A stretch of 64,000 nucleotides of DNA from NCBI RefSeq assembly GCF_051401765.1, contig NC_135073.1:5766001-5830000 (forward strand), given 5' to 3'. This stretch comes from Calliopsis andreniformis (lineage: Eukaryota > Arthropoda > Insecta > Hymenoptera > Andrenidae). A program made the position numbers and the translations under genes. This document shows positions 24,978-37,806 of this stretch, in pieces. Each line of letters starts with the position of its first letter. Position 1 is the first letter of the stretch. The notes below the pieces were generated by a model. It did not search any database. It saw only the letters and a program-made list of their open reading frames with translations, and was not told the origin of the DNA.

Positions 24978-25121
24978 ATGACTCCGGCGAGGCATTTAAT
25001 TGCCAGCACCTGCCCTTGCGAAAACGTAAAGGTGATAATTTTTCTTTTACAGCTGGTCGATCTCGTTTTCGGCCGCGTCATCGACACGGGACTCGTAAAA
25101 ACTGGCTACAGTGTAAGGTAA
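24978..25121 (+). CDS. Short ORF containing an exon-like block
   Basis: An ATG at 24978 opens 47 codons ending at 25121, shortly after the TATA box at 24929. Within it, a strong acceptor (TTTTTCTTTTACAG ending 25052) and a donor (GTAAG then GTAACG at 25118) bound a 65-nt block that is open in the same frame. That block reads LVDLVFGRVIDTGLVKTGYS. The block could be an internal exon, or the whole could be a small unspliced ORF. The two readings are mutually exclusive. I do not recognise the peptide. The hydrophobic middle segment (VIIFLLQLVDLVF) falls across the acceptor, so it would exist only without splicing. Confidence 0.2.
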   Translation: MTPARHLIASTCPCENVKVIIFLLQLVDLVFGRVIDTGLVKTGYSVR

Positions 25122-25124
25122 CGG

Positions 25125-27575
25125 TCGCAGGACGCGAATTAGTCTCTCCTTTGCTTCCAGGTTTGTTCTACTCTTAATTGCCAGCGGGATACTGGCAATG
25201 ACGAACAATTCAAATTTTATATAATGGAAATTTATTCTATAACTAGACTTTTGGTAACATTTAACCTATGGAACGGTTGTCTAATCATTTCCAATTAACT
25301 GCTATTTTCTAAACGGTGTTACTTGTCGTTGTTATGGTTTCCATTGCAAAATCTGATTTTATGCAAAGTTAAATTTCTCTACTCTAGAAGCATCTGATAA
25401 TAGTTATACATAACGTCTTTACTGTTTTCTTTGTTTCTGAGGAAGTGGTATTTCAAATATTCTAATTTTTAAAATTTTTAAGATTCTTAAGATTCATAAG
25501 GTTCTCAAGGTTTCCAAGCCTTCATAACATTTAATCAACAATAATCGTTAATAGGTATGTATGTATAATGTAATCCTAGTCTGTTGAAATTAATCTGCAC
25601 ACTTTTCACCCAATTATTAACATACAATAACTTCGCAATTTTAATCGATGCCACGAATTCCTTCATAAATTAGATTATCATGAAGACTCAGTTTGCAAAA
25701 ACGACGATTAACTCGTACCAGACATCTACTAACGACCTGCTCGAAACATTCCCAAGTTGTGTGTGCTAGAATAACAAATTAATACAATAACATATCGTCG
25801 TCTAATCAGTTCCAGCGCATGAGGCTTCTGCAAGCGTTGACCCGCAAGCATCATTCCCCTCCCCATTCTTTCCGTCTTTCCTCGGTCGTCTGCCCATCGG
25901 TTTTCTTTCCAGGTGCAACGAACCGCGAACCGGCACGGAGGGATGTCACGAAGAGGCGTGCACCCAGCACGAAGACTAATCATCGACCAGATATTTATTT
26001 TCTATTATTCCGTGGGAATCGAGCAACGTGCTGCTCGTTCTCGAATCGGAGCCCCCTGGCCAATCACGGATTTTTATTTTCAGGCATCGCGTTTCCATCA
26101 AGAAACCCTCACGCACTGTTCCTCCCCAGAATCACGTGGGTGAATCCTCTGCTCTGTCATGTGTCTATTAACGACGCCACCCCGAACCGTGTTGCTCAGA
26201 AATGTAATACAAGCTTTTGCTGATAAGCTTGTCACTTTCACTCGGATGTGAACGTGAACGTTAGTCAAGCCATTGTTCTTAGATATTAGATGCAAGTTTA
26301 AAGATACTGTAATGTTTGAAGAGCTCACAACAGAAACAACCTTATCTGAATTTGATGACTTTTTGAATAAGAAGATATTCTAGTGGATAAGAAAAAGATT
26401 CGTAACATAATGGAAGTTATCTCATCAAAATCGCAATTTGCGTACTATAATAAATATCTTGTTAAAAGGTATAATAATAAATGAAACGAGAATTAAAGGA
26501 ATTACAGTAGCTTCTCTGATCTCCTAGAAAACGATAGAATCTGACAAGGATGGTTTATGTCATAAGCTCTTCGTTTCGTCTCACATGCTACAGTAATACA
26601 GTAAGTTTAATGCCTCGCTGTAAGTTTCTGGGAAAATATAAAAAAATATACATTAAGCTGAATACATTGGTGAAAGGCAGTATACTTGCCTTTAGCTTTC
26701 ATAGTTTAGAATTTAAGAAACTTTTAAAGATTTGAAACTGTTAAAGTCATCAAGAACCTGAACACTAGCAAATTATAAAAATCATAGAAGGGTTGATGCA
26801 TATACTACTGCGTAACGCATCTAATTTTTTATTCCAATAATAAAATACTTTGTCTGTCAATCTTGAAAACTATTTCAGTTTCGAGAACGAGCTTGGACTA
26901 ATGGATGTTCATCGCAGTAGATTCATCATTAGAGTTCCCGATTCACGCACAAATTACATTTAGTACGTAAAGGTTGCGTGATATATGACGAATTCATTTT
27001 GTGAGAATACCCTTGGCATCGACTGATCCCATTTATTAACGTATTTAGGTAGAGAATTGTCTGTCGGAGGTTTCGGCAGATGGAGATGTTCCCCGAGAAC
27101 CACTCCTGCTCTTGAATTGCTTGTTTGTTACTAGCTATCTATCGGAAACGTGCTATCACGAATTGTACCATCTAACGATCCTTTCTTTGCCACACGTACA
27201 ACATGTGTTTAACTCTCACCAGGAAATAAGATGGATTATGTTGAACCTTCAAATCGGCAAAACTGAAGTTATTACGTAGTGGATCGAGGAAAACTACAGT
27301 TTTAGATTCACTCACTTAACTATTTGGGATATAAAAGGATAAAAAGTATTTTGCCTTTTTTGTACTTATACCTGCACAGTTTTTTTATTACTCTTTCAAA
27401 TGTCAAGATAACACGAAGCACAGCGCTCTAAATAAAATTTCTGTGTAGCTAGAGTCTTCTTTACCTTAAAATCCTGAATTCAAAAGAGTTAACATACATG
27501 CTAAATAGATTATTATATTAAGTGGAACGCAAACTAAACCAAACTTCTGGCTACCATTTAAAAGTGCATACCATC
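25125..27575. other. Non-coding stretch
   Basis: AT-rich DNA with a GC-rich patch at about 25800-26200 whose frames are open on both strands. I see no supported gene. A series of AAGATTC and AAGGTTC-like words near 25490-25530 looks like degenerate short tandem sequence. Confidence 0.4.
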
Positions 27576-27785
27576 TTAACCCTTAACTGGTATGGTACCA
27601 ACATTATAACATAATGTGATACAATTGCTCCCATTCCATTATCAAACATGATTAATAATAGTAAGCAGAGAATTCACAACCTTTCAGTTTATTATCTACA
27701 AGTAATTCATTGATATTTTACACAACTAATATTAAAAATGAGGTAACATAAATGTTGTGATCCCACCATATCAATTAAGGGTTAA
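27576..27785 (+). mobile_element. piggyBac-like MITE, family 1, best copy
   Basis: TTAA flanks both sides (27576-27579 and 27782-27785). The 202-bp interior begins CCCTTAACTGGTATGGT and ends in the inverse of CCCTTAATTGATATGGT, so 15 of 17 terminal positions match. TTAA target duplication with CC-starting inverted ends is the mark of the piggyBac superfamily. The element is far too short to encode a transposase, so it is a miniature non-autonomous copy that would depend on a transposase elsewhere. Related copies lie at 3004, 37807 and about 40297. Confidence 0.75.
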
Positions 27786-27789
27786 AGTT

Positions 27790-28467
27790 CTTTCTGGTGA
27801 ATTGAAAAGTGTTTAGTTAAGTTGGGGAACAAGTTTATTCATGGTTTCTATCTATACATATAGACGAAGGCTATATTATCATAAGTAGGTATTTACGTCA
27901 TTGACGAATGCTTATCTAACAACATGAACGCAATTGGTCGAACCTATGAGCGGAGTTCCAGCGAATCGGGTCAGAACGTTGCACGAAGAAGCAGGAAGTC
28001 GATTTCTAAACGATTCTGTTGGAATCATTAAACGATGCCAATTAAAAAAGCTAATGAGGAGGATTCATTATCTGCAGGGCGAGCAAAGATTTCCGTAGAC
28101 GGCGTTTTATGGAACGTAAAGGAAAACCACAGAGCTCTGACGCAACGAAATCCAGTCAAATGCATCCACAATGGAATACAGATTGAGAGCATCGCTATTA
28201 AAGATAATGGAACGGCATAAAATCATTTTCTCACGACTGCCACGTTTTCCTACCTTTCACCTAATGCCACCGTTTCGTTCGTGTGTGAGTTTGTTTGTGA
28301 AATCTGTCATTGGATCTCGCGGTGTTTAAAAAATCTCTGTTTTTCGAGACATCAAGCGTGCCCTTTCGACTTTCTTGGCCTGGTTGATAATTAATAAGAG
28401 AATGAAAGCGTGTATCCTGCCGTTTTAACAGCAAATCAGTCTAGTGATTGTAAAAGCATTAATCCAT
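27790..28467. other. Non-coding stretch
   Basis: I see no supported gene. A plus ATG frame at 28035-28220 (61 codons, starting MPIKKANEEDSLSAGRAK) has a balanced composition, but there is no splice or promoter context to support it. Confidence 0.35.
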
Positions 28468-28842
28468 ATGATGATAGTTTTTGTATTTTGCTTGGAGAAT
28501 TACGACTGCTATCAATCATTTTGCCATATATGCAGCAGTACAATTATAGAAGTCGTTACAAGCAAAATTATTAACAAAAATTTAAGTAATTTTCCTCTAC
28601 AAAACAAAACAAATACGTATATCAGAAATAATATAATAAAAACAAATCCTACAGATTACTCATTCATTACGAATTGTATTGAATATTCTGTACGGTTTTC
28701 TCATACAAATGAAACTACAGTTTCTTATAAACATGTAGATACTTTATACCAAGGACGCTTAAAACTTACTGCACGAAATAATATGACGATAAAGGATACC
28801 CACTGTACGATGCACAAGAAGAACGCTCGTGCTTTTGCTTAA
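28468..28842 (+). other. 125-codon ATG frame in AT-rich DNA, unrecognised
   Basis: From the ATG at 28468 the frame runs 124 codons to a TAA at 28842 (it can be extended to a GTG at 28444). The length is unusual for such AT-rich sequence. The N-terminus (MMIVFVFCLENYDCYQSFC) is hydrophobic then cysteine-rich and might be a poor signal peptide. Three sequons (NKT, NET, NMT) would allow N-glycosylation. No family was recognised and no promoter is evident. Given the number of frames in the window, one frame of this length by chance is not surprising. Confidence 0.18.
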
Positions 28843-28849
28843 AATCACG

Positions 28850-31800
28850 ATACTCACGAACCACTGAAACCACGTTTTTAATTACTTTTCATACTTCTGT
28901 ACTATAAACGAGGTGTTGACTGTTTGTCAGTGTCCTGAAGGAAAAAGACACACGCAACGTTCAGGTAAATGACAATTTTCTGCCTTTGTCCTATTTCAAC
29001 TTCAAGAAGTCTAATAATGTTATTTGATATTGAATCACATTTTCTGTTACTGATTGAATATTTCAATTGCATACATTCTACACATAATAACACAATATTA
29101 CCTGCATATATACTATTTAGTATGTATGATATTACCTACATATCTAGCATATTATCTATATGTAGAACATACTGGAAACAATAGTTGTATCACAGTAGGT
29201 ATATGTAGGTACATACGAGAACGAAAAAAAGCATGGGAATGTTACTTGAAATATTGTGGGAAAGATATTTTTTACGAAGCAATATTAAATTGTATGGACA
29301 CAAGATTTTGGATAACATCTACGTATATGCGTATGGTTTAAAGCAGTTCAGAATTTCTGAGAAGCAATTATAAATTCGTATATTTTTACGAACACATAAA
29401 AGTGTGAATTTTAAGCATAGTTAAAATCCATGGATATAGCAGAAATGTGTTATAAAATTAGTTGGCAAAATTCTTAATTGTCCCAGTGTGTATCACATTA
29501 AAAAACAGCTGTCCAATCATTTCACACTTAAACGTCGTTCACGCTTCATTTTGGTATAATTCACCGTAATCGATATTCGAGATTTCGTGATGATTTCTTT
29601 TTTCAACACCCCCAGAGGCGACAATCGAATTATCGCGACCTATGCGTGGGGGATGAGGGAGCGCGCACGAGCCGACGAACGCGAAAGAGGAGGAGGATCG
29701 TGCACCGTGGGAGAAGTGTACTCGACCTCATCCCTTTCATGCCCTATTGATTCCCAATTTCACCGATAATGGTCGGGGCGCGGCGTTTTTTTTTTTTTTA
29801 TGCGAGGTACACTTGTTGAGCGCCCGATCTAGAGGCTGAGGGGTGATTTTCCAGCGGCCTGCAAACAGGATGTATCCTTTCTGCCTTTTTTCTCCCCCAT
29901 GCTACCCCTCGTTTCGGGGGCAGGGAAGAATATGGTGTTCTCGCCCCCCGTGTTCACGTGGGACGTGCAAGGGCTGATTTTATGGCGTGTTTGGGGCGAT
30001 GTGGACATAAACGCAAACGGGGGTGGGGAATTCTGCGTCCCCAAGTGGACTTCCACTAGTCGATGAACGGACTGTCTTTGATGAACATTGGGGTCGTGAG
30101 GTCGAACCCTATTCCTTGGAATTCCAGTGGCATGCAAAATAGACGAGATTTAATTCAATGTCGGAGTTTTGTAAGTGCTTTCAAATGTTTCAGTGTGTAC
30201 CTAAAGAGGCTACGAGAAGTACTGTAGATGTCCCCAGTTTCGCAACTGTTTCTAATTTATTATCCAGTAGAAATTCATAAAGAAATTGAATTTATAGCAT
30301 TTGAGTTGAAAATTGAAGCGCTCTGAGAAACAGTAAACGTTTTGGATAAAAATGACGTCGATCTGATATTTTTTTTAGTGAATATGTTTTATAGTTTGTG
30401 AACTAATAATTTTAATATTAATTTTATGTACGAAACTGTAGTTAATTTTTTTATTTTATTTGTATGTATGATTAATTTGTTCTGAATGAATTACTGCTGC
30501 GTTATTTTCAATTTTGCCATTGGCGAGATTAAAGACTGTTTGCAAAACTGTATAAATATAAAACTTTGAATAGGCCGTATAATTACTGAAATTTCCTTTT
30601 TATATATAAGTCTGCCTCATAATTAACATTCTAGTTTTAGTCCAACTTGCATTAATTAATTATACATTTTATTATTTCCTCAATTAGAATTACTTCATTA
30701 TTACCTCTAATAAAGTATAAAATTAAATTATTCGTATTCTACCACATAGCTTTTCTATAAACACTAACTTCGCCGTGTATTCATTATAAACGTAGTTTGC
30801 AATTTTGTTAAATTGTAATAAAGTTGTGAGTACCTTGTATACCACTTTCGCCAGTCATAATCTACTACTATAGTTGTACTAGCCTTAAAAATCACTTTTT
30901 AGGCATTAATTATTTCATAAGACGTGTATATATGAAAAATTCAGTAAAGAAATATGTAGAGAATTTTTACAGTATTTCAGAAATTTACGTACCAAAAGAG
31001 TCTAAAGCAATCAATTTCGAAATCAGGAAACACAAAAACATTCTAAGTTCGAAATTAGCATGAACTCAGCTCTTCGTTAGTCTAAGGTCCTCACCTTTTG
31101 ATGAAAGTTCCCGTGTATTTGATAAAACTATATTCACTCCATCGCATTACTAGCAAGCAGTTAATTAGTTCCCGACTCGTCGCCTAATCATCAGATTCGT
31201 TGAAGGCTGTCCCGCTTGAAAGAGGCGAGATCTTTTTTAAAAGGAAGCTAACAAAGGGAGCTTCGAGATCAAACCCTTTCTCGTGAAACGAAGGAAAAAC
31301 GAAGCGAGGTGAGATGGACTGTTCAGAAAGAGCTATTTGACTAAAAAGGGTCGGCCATGTAATGGGGTTGTCGCGGAATTAAAGGAGACCCTAGGATTAT
31401 TGTCAGGAAAGGACAGAAGGGTGTGACAGAACGCCGGAAGGGACAACTGGGTGGCTAACCGAAGCAAACATTGGTCGATCGGAATCGTTTGGACGAGAGC
31501 CTTTGAGGCATCTCGTGCATTTGACAAAACAGTTGATGCTGGGACTCTGCTTGAAATTAACTCTGAGGCAGATCATCCTAGTCGTTCAAAAATGCTTTAA
31601 AACAACTTTTGCGTCCCCTAAAGTTGCTAAAACGAATAATGCAGATTTCTTCTCTATACCCGTTACCTCGCTGAAGTCTTTCAATTTGTTTTGTCTATCC
31701 TTTCTTCTCGTCCCTCTGGCTCCTCTTATCTTCGTTCAAATAGACATCGCCACTCTTTTCCGTATAATACTGCCGTTCAAACTGCCAGCACTCTCCATCC

Positions 31801-33060
31801 ATTGGGTAGCGCTGAACCCCTCTTCTCGTGCTCTTGAGAGAGATCAAGAGAACGGTTACAGTGACGGTAACAGTAATAGCCCTTCAGAGATACTTTGCAC
31901 GTTTGCATTTTCCAACGGAGAATGAAGTTGCCTTCGGCGGGTGCAGACGTTATCGATTTTAACAATTATTTCTTTTAACGAGGTTAAGCTCTAAATCAAC
32001 GCCACAGAAGCAAAAGTGTGAAAAAGAAAAATAGCTTTCTTCACGTTTCCAAATCATGATTTCAAAAAAGAGGTATTATATTAGACAATCTATTCAATCT
32101 GTTGAACCATGACGTTCAAGTTCAGCTCACAATTACAAGGCTGATTTTACAGCAGTGTTAACAATTTCTCGCAGCGTCAAAAGTTTTCTCATCTCCTTCG
32201 ACAGATCCCAGAGACCATCGAATCGAGATTCGGAAATTAAAGAAATCAGAAGCGAGGAAACTGAGTTGGCTAAGAGAAGACACGATCGAGGGTGAATGGA
32301 GGAGGCCTCCTCTTTTCGATCCCAGTGTAGATACTCGGGGCGTAATTACTAATAAGTTTTCGACACGAAATGAGGTGAGGAAAAGGGAGAGGGTTAATCC
32401 GAAAGTACGACCAAAAGGGGTTCGCAGTGCTGATACTCAGCAGACGGAGGGCCCGTGGGGGCAATGAGAGACCTGATGGTAGAGGGGGTGGAAGGGCGAC
32501 GAAAGAGAGCAGAAGATCACCCTCTGGTTTCCGTCAGGGCGAAGGAAGCCCAGCCTGAAACCGGTTAAAGATTTGCGATGTCTTTTCGATCCCGAGCCAA
32601 GATATTCGTAATTACTGTTTGTGTTTCTCTCCGTCGGCGCCGTATTTATCCCCCACGGACCAACCCGCCATATCTTTCGAACTCTTCGAGCCTCCCCCCT
32701 CCTCCCAGCGTCCTTAAATCCCTGATTCCCGATTCCTCTCCGCCACGCTCTTCGAGCCCCTCTTTACCCGATTGCAGAGGAACCGTCGATCCTTATCTTG
32801 CGTTACGAGGGTGGCGATGAAAGGGCGGCTGCGAGTGGCATTCGTCGAAAGGGTGGCCACGAGTTTTCGGGAATCGAGTATCCTTTTAACCCGCTGCATC
32901 TGATTTATCGGCGAAGTGCTTGACGGTTTATTGTGCAGGGAGATCTCGAGTTTTCTCCTCTGAACTTTTTCGATTTCCTTCTTGGTGTGAACGATACCGA
33001 CTGGAGTGTCGGGAGGCGAAGTAGGAATTCCCTTTCTAGATTTTTTTCTTATGATTAATG
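28850..33060. other. Long non-coding stretch with GC-rich islands
   Basis: GC-rich islands lie at about 29590-30140 and 32200-33050, and a poly-T run of about 13 or more lies at 29787-29800. Frames in the islands overlap on both strands. The 32578-32820 frame starts with a hydrophobic stretch but is then proline- and serine-rich, as its pyrimidine-rich DNA predicts. I see nothing supported as a gene. Confidence 0.4.
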
Positions 33061-33063
33061 ATG

Positions 33064-33083
33064 TACAGGATGGTTCGTATAGG
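33064..33083 (+). repeat. Terminal-motif relic (TACAGGATG type)
   Basis: TACAGGATGGTTCGTATAGG resembles the motif at 22237 and the minus-strand motif at 51823-51840. Confidence 0.25.
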
Positions 33084-33089
33084 TTATGT

Positions 33090-34758
33090 GGGAAGTATGT
33101 GGAAATTGTTGTAAGGGTAATTTTAAAACATGAAAATAACAAAAGAAATTCGTATAAACGTCTATTCTGTGTATAAACACTTTATAGCTGGAAATTGCTT
33201 TTCTGTGAAAAATTTAAGTATATTTATAGTTAATTTCTGAAACTAACGCTAAATATGTTTACATATCGATAATAACTCTTAAGCACCTGCTATAATGGCG
33301 TAAAGTAAAACTACGAACTGCACCTCATGAACAAGTAATCGCTAGTCTATGATTACCAGTTTGTGAAATTTACTTCAGAATATCAAATTTTTATCCTTTT
33401 CGATATTTTGCGAAATGTAGAGCAGGTAACAGCCGACATATCTCTGAATCCTTTCTCACAAATCGATTCGTTACGCATGTACTTATAATTATGTGCACTA
33501 AGACTGTTGAAGGTATCATTAAAGCAGTAACTTCTAATTGGTGGTCGATATCCGGAGGAACGTGTAATGGACGGTGGTTAAAGCCAAGTGTCAGAATCAA
33601 TCAATATTTTACGATCACTAATAATCAGCTTGAACATATAAAACTAGAGGATGTTCACTGTTCTGTAACGTTTTAGTTTTACAGTAAGTCGTTCGTCATC
33701 TTATTGAGCAACACGCTATACAACAGTCATTACGTTTAAGAAATTTATATTCGACATCTCAATTTTTACTTTCACTGCAAATTATCGACTAACGACAACC
33801 ATTTGCCGCTTGGAATAGATAGTAAAAGTTAGAGACTTATTTAAAGACAAGCAAAAAAATTATTTAAAACACAGAAGATATAAAATAGAGCCAGATAGAA
33901 TTTTACTTAAATAACATTGACCGCTGCGAGATTGCTTCGACCAGAAGCCTTCTGACGATCGAACGACCCTCGTTTGCCACGAGGACGCTTCGGGGGCTAA
34001 TGTTTTCCTTCCCGACTCGCCGACTTGATTTATTTTATTACTTCTGGCCTAACGTTCAGCGTTTATTTCGTCGAATTACAAGGAAGGGGTTGCTCGCGGT
34101 ACTCGCTAAAAGACGGCCCATCCCTTTCGCCAACCGTTTCCCGACTCCCTTGATTCTGAAACCTTATGGTTTCTTCGATTATGGGAAATTAGATGTGGAA
34201 AAAAGATCTGAGTTAAGGCATCCTACTGCTCAAACGCATATATAAGATTGTTTCAGAGCTAGCGGTGGAAATGAAAGGTTGGCGATTCTACATAAAGAAA
34301 TAAGTCGAAAATATGGAATAACACTTTTTAATATCGTACTTCGGTTTCCGTTTCGTAGCAAAAACAACAGTAAAATGTTAAACGTCTGACGACTATGCAT
34401 TGCGAGAAGAACGCTTCTACTTTACAGTAGATAAAGTCGGTGGTAAGACTGGGAACATTCCACTTACTCCTTATAGTCTCAACTACTTACAACTGTAAGT
34501 ACTTTCGTACAATCATATTCGTTCAAAATTCAAATTTGATTTTTTCGATCACCGTTTCAATTCTGACACAGACCACGGAAATGAATAACATAACAATTAG
34601 TGCTCCTTAGTCCCTTTTTTACGAAGGTTGTACTTTCACAAACTTCATTCTCAAATAAAAACATGTCTTTGTTATAAATTTCTGTATTTAAATAACTTTA
34701 AAAAAGTTTCAACTGCATGAAATAATACAAAATTCTATTAAACTAGAGTATAGCTCGT
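33090..34758. other. Non-coding stretch
   Basis: AT-rich, with a short GC-richer patch at about 33930-34250. No supported gene, promoter or RNA was found. Confidence 0.4.
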
Positions 34759-34981
34759 ATAAGAATGAATCGACGAAATTAAGACTGTTGCAAAGCGAAA
34801 ATTTACAAGGCAGCGAATATTGGTAATATAGTAACCCAATGTAAGTTAACAAAGAATTTTGACAAACCAATTTATAACTCCCAGACATCACATAAGAGTG
34901 AATTGATGAAATTAAGACTGCAGATCAGCGAAAATTTGAAAAGCAGTGAGCGTTGGTAACCCAATGTAAGTTACGCAAGAA
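34759..34981. repeat. Diverged tandem duplication, 133-bp offset
   Basis: The segment 34759-34857 recurs at 34892-34981. Shared blocks include GAAATTAAGACTG, AGCGAAAATTT, a CAG(C/T)GA block and TAACCCAATGTAAGTTA. The second copy lacks about 9 bp. Divergence is moderate, so the duplication is not recent. It has no open frame. Confidence 0.7.
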
Positions 34982-34984
34982 ACG

Positions 34985-37806
34985 GTTTCCGCGAGCCGCC
35001 TTAATGTTTGCGATTTTACGGTTGTGGGGCCGCTATGATAATTGTAATGAACGCCTTGAGATTCCACGAGCCCATCTGCGCCCACGTTCCGCCACCCCCA
35101 CGTGCCACCCCCCCAGACACCGCCCGAGCGGAGAAGGAACGGGGCGAGCAACGCTCTCTGTACAAACTCGGGAGCTCTTAAGTACCGAACTTGTTAGAAT
35201 TGATTTAAGTGCTGAATGCTAAATCAACCGAAGGACCCACCCTTCCAGCTTCGTCCGGGAACACGGGGAAGGTGAGAGTGGAGGAGAAAATTTACGATTC
35301 GGTCTCGTTTACGTGTATCTGCCTCTATGTAATTGGTATTTCACTTTGATCAGATCGATCTTAATGAAAAAACACAAGTTGGAGCTCGTACTTTGAATAC
35401 AGTAGCTTCTATAGTAGGTAGTTTAGGTTCTAACAAAGATGTCAGGACAGTGCACGCAAGCACAACTCGTTAATCGAAGTGAGTTTAAGCTGTTGCGAAT
35501 ATGGCAACGAAGCTATAACAAGGAAATATTGTGATATGTATTATATGAAAATGAAAACGAAAACTTTAGAAAATTTCTATTATAGGGAAATTACGTTCTT
35601 ATAAATCCATAAAATATAAGACCAAACGAAGAAAAAAAGGTCGATTTTATAAAATAGGTGGAAATATTGCAGAAGAAAAGTTTGTAGTATTATGATAATT
35701 ATAATGGCATTCTTGGAAGGAGTCTTTTTAATGCAAAGTAGTTTCAGAAGGTCGAGAAACAATGGAAGTCGTACCGTTTTCTGGATGGTCGAATCAAGGT
35801 TTGTCCATAAGAAAGGAATTTGTGCCTGATGGACAAAGTCAGCCAGAATTGTTTCTCTGAGGTTAGGGAATAACTCAAAAACCTCAGATTGTGGACTGGC
35901 GAATAATCAACCATAATAATGCATCCTACCACATTACAATCTCAGACTGTTCAATCAATAGAGTATATTTGCAATATTTATTCCTAACTTCTTACTCTCT
36001 TGGTTTGAGTTTTGAATAATAACCAATCGAGGATCGTTACTTATAAACTGTAAACAACTTTCAAAAGGCCATAGCTGACCAATTAAAAAGACCAAGTAAT
36101 CAATCGAAAACTTTCAATTCCAACACCTTTTCCAGAAATAACAGCAACGTCTCAGACTTCTCAATAAAATAAGAGCTTCACAATCAAACTACATACTCTG
36201 TAAGAGATGAATTTAGTTTCTAGACAAATCGAAAATAAAAATTCCTATTAGTTTTGTCAGTTTTTTAACAGGCTTCTATGTCAATCAGAAACTGTATATA
36301 TCGAGGAATATTACCGAAAGAAACTACAGTGTAGAAATCGCAAAATTCCTAAAGAAGATGTACAGCTACTATAGTCAGCTAATCCAGTCGTCATCGAGTC
36401 TCGGCCGGGCGTATTTCAGCCAGGTGATTCACCCTGACCGCTCCACTTAGCATAATAAATCATGGGCATCAACGCGGCGGACCAATTAACGCGGCCGCGC
36501 CATCCAGAAAGTCTGGATCGGCTTTCGGAAAGCGAGCGACGATATTACGGAGTCGGTTCGTGAGGTCAAGCAGAGGGAACGACTTCCAAGAGTCCGAGAG
36601 ACACGCGTGGCGGTGTGTATCCGCGATGACGCACGTATCCGTCGCGTTTTATTACACGTGTCCGAGCAGGCCTCTGAGAACGGCTCACCAGGAGCGAGCA
36701 ATATCCATAAATCAGGAGTATCGTTGAACGGGCAGAGAAAGAAGGAGAGAGAGTCCTCTGCGGCGTCGTCACCGCGGTTATCGCGTTGAGCAATGAACTC
36801 CGGATCTTTATGTAGATCGTATCGGTCCCCTCGTGACACGTGGAGAGTGTGAGAACCGCCGCGACCGACTCTGATGGATGCGGACTCGCGAGGATGTCGG
36901 ATAGACCGGCTTCCCTGGATGGAGCTCGAGGCCTGTTGGAAAAGAAATCAGAGTGATTGAATGGGAACAATTTTGATAATGTCTCTTCCACGATCGAGCT
37001 GATAGCACAATTCCTTGGTATTGTCTCTCGTTGTTTTAACCGGCATTCGCGTCTCTGAATCGAGTAAATGGCCTTCTACATTCCTCTCCGTGAAATGTAT
37101 TTTGTTACCTCGTCTTCTTGCCAAATCACGTAAATATGTACTGAATGATATTTTTCTGATATTAACATATTCACCGCTGCGGCGGTTGTCGGTGACTGAT
37201 GCTTTGGATTTGAATTACGTTTTTACAAAACATTGACAACCCTGAATATTTAAAACTTTCCAGGCAACATTAATGTAGTTACAAGTTTGTGTAAAAGTAG
37301 AAGCATATTACTGAATTATTAAAAATTATAGGAAATTTAATTTGATTTTAGTAGTACTTGTGTATTCGTATAAGTGAAGAACCATGAAAAGTGTGGGAAG
37401 AGTGCTTGGCAGTAAACGTGCAAGGTCGAAGGATACGTTATGATGATCTAGTGGACCTTTGACATTGAACTTGCTAGATTTAGATAGAGTTGTTGCTACT
37501 TCATAGATTCTTCTCATGCATATCTATTACATGGATATTTTGATGGATATCTGAATTTTCTCATAATATGAATATAGTCTTTACGCACTGGAATCTCGTA
37601 TCTTGTTACTAAAGACGATTTTATAGAGTATAAGAATAATACTTTTGACATTAATTTAATCTATTAATCTATCAAAAATTCGTATTTATCTTGTCAGTAC
37701 TAACACTGAAGGAACATAACATTTATTTTAAGAACACTGTACATGTAACCTTCAGAACCTAATCTTACTTAAATCGCCTATCAACGTATGCTAGTTAAAG
37801 TCGAAT
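34985..37806. other. Non-coding stretch with GC-rich islands
   Basis: GC-rich patches at about 34980-35180 and 36380-37010 hold overlapping frames on both strands without features. A perfect 7-bp hairpin (ATCCAGA, AAG, TCTGGAT) lies at 36502-36518. No gene is supported. Confidence 0.4.

Noticed and set aside
32578..32820. ORF with a hydrophobic N-terminus that might be a signal peptide
   Set aside because: The N-terminal stretch is short and followed by a serine- and proline-rich region that simply reflects pyrimidine-rich DNA. No splice donor or leader was seen.
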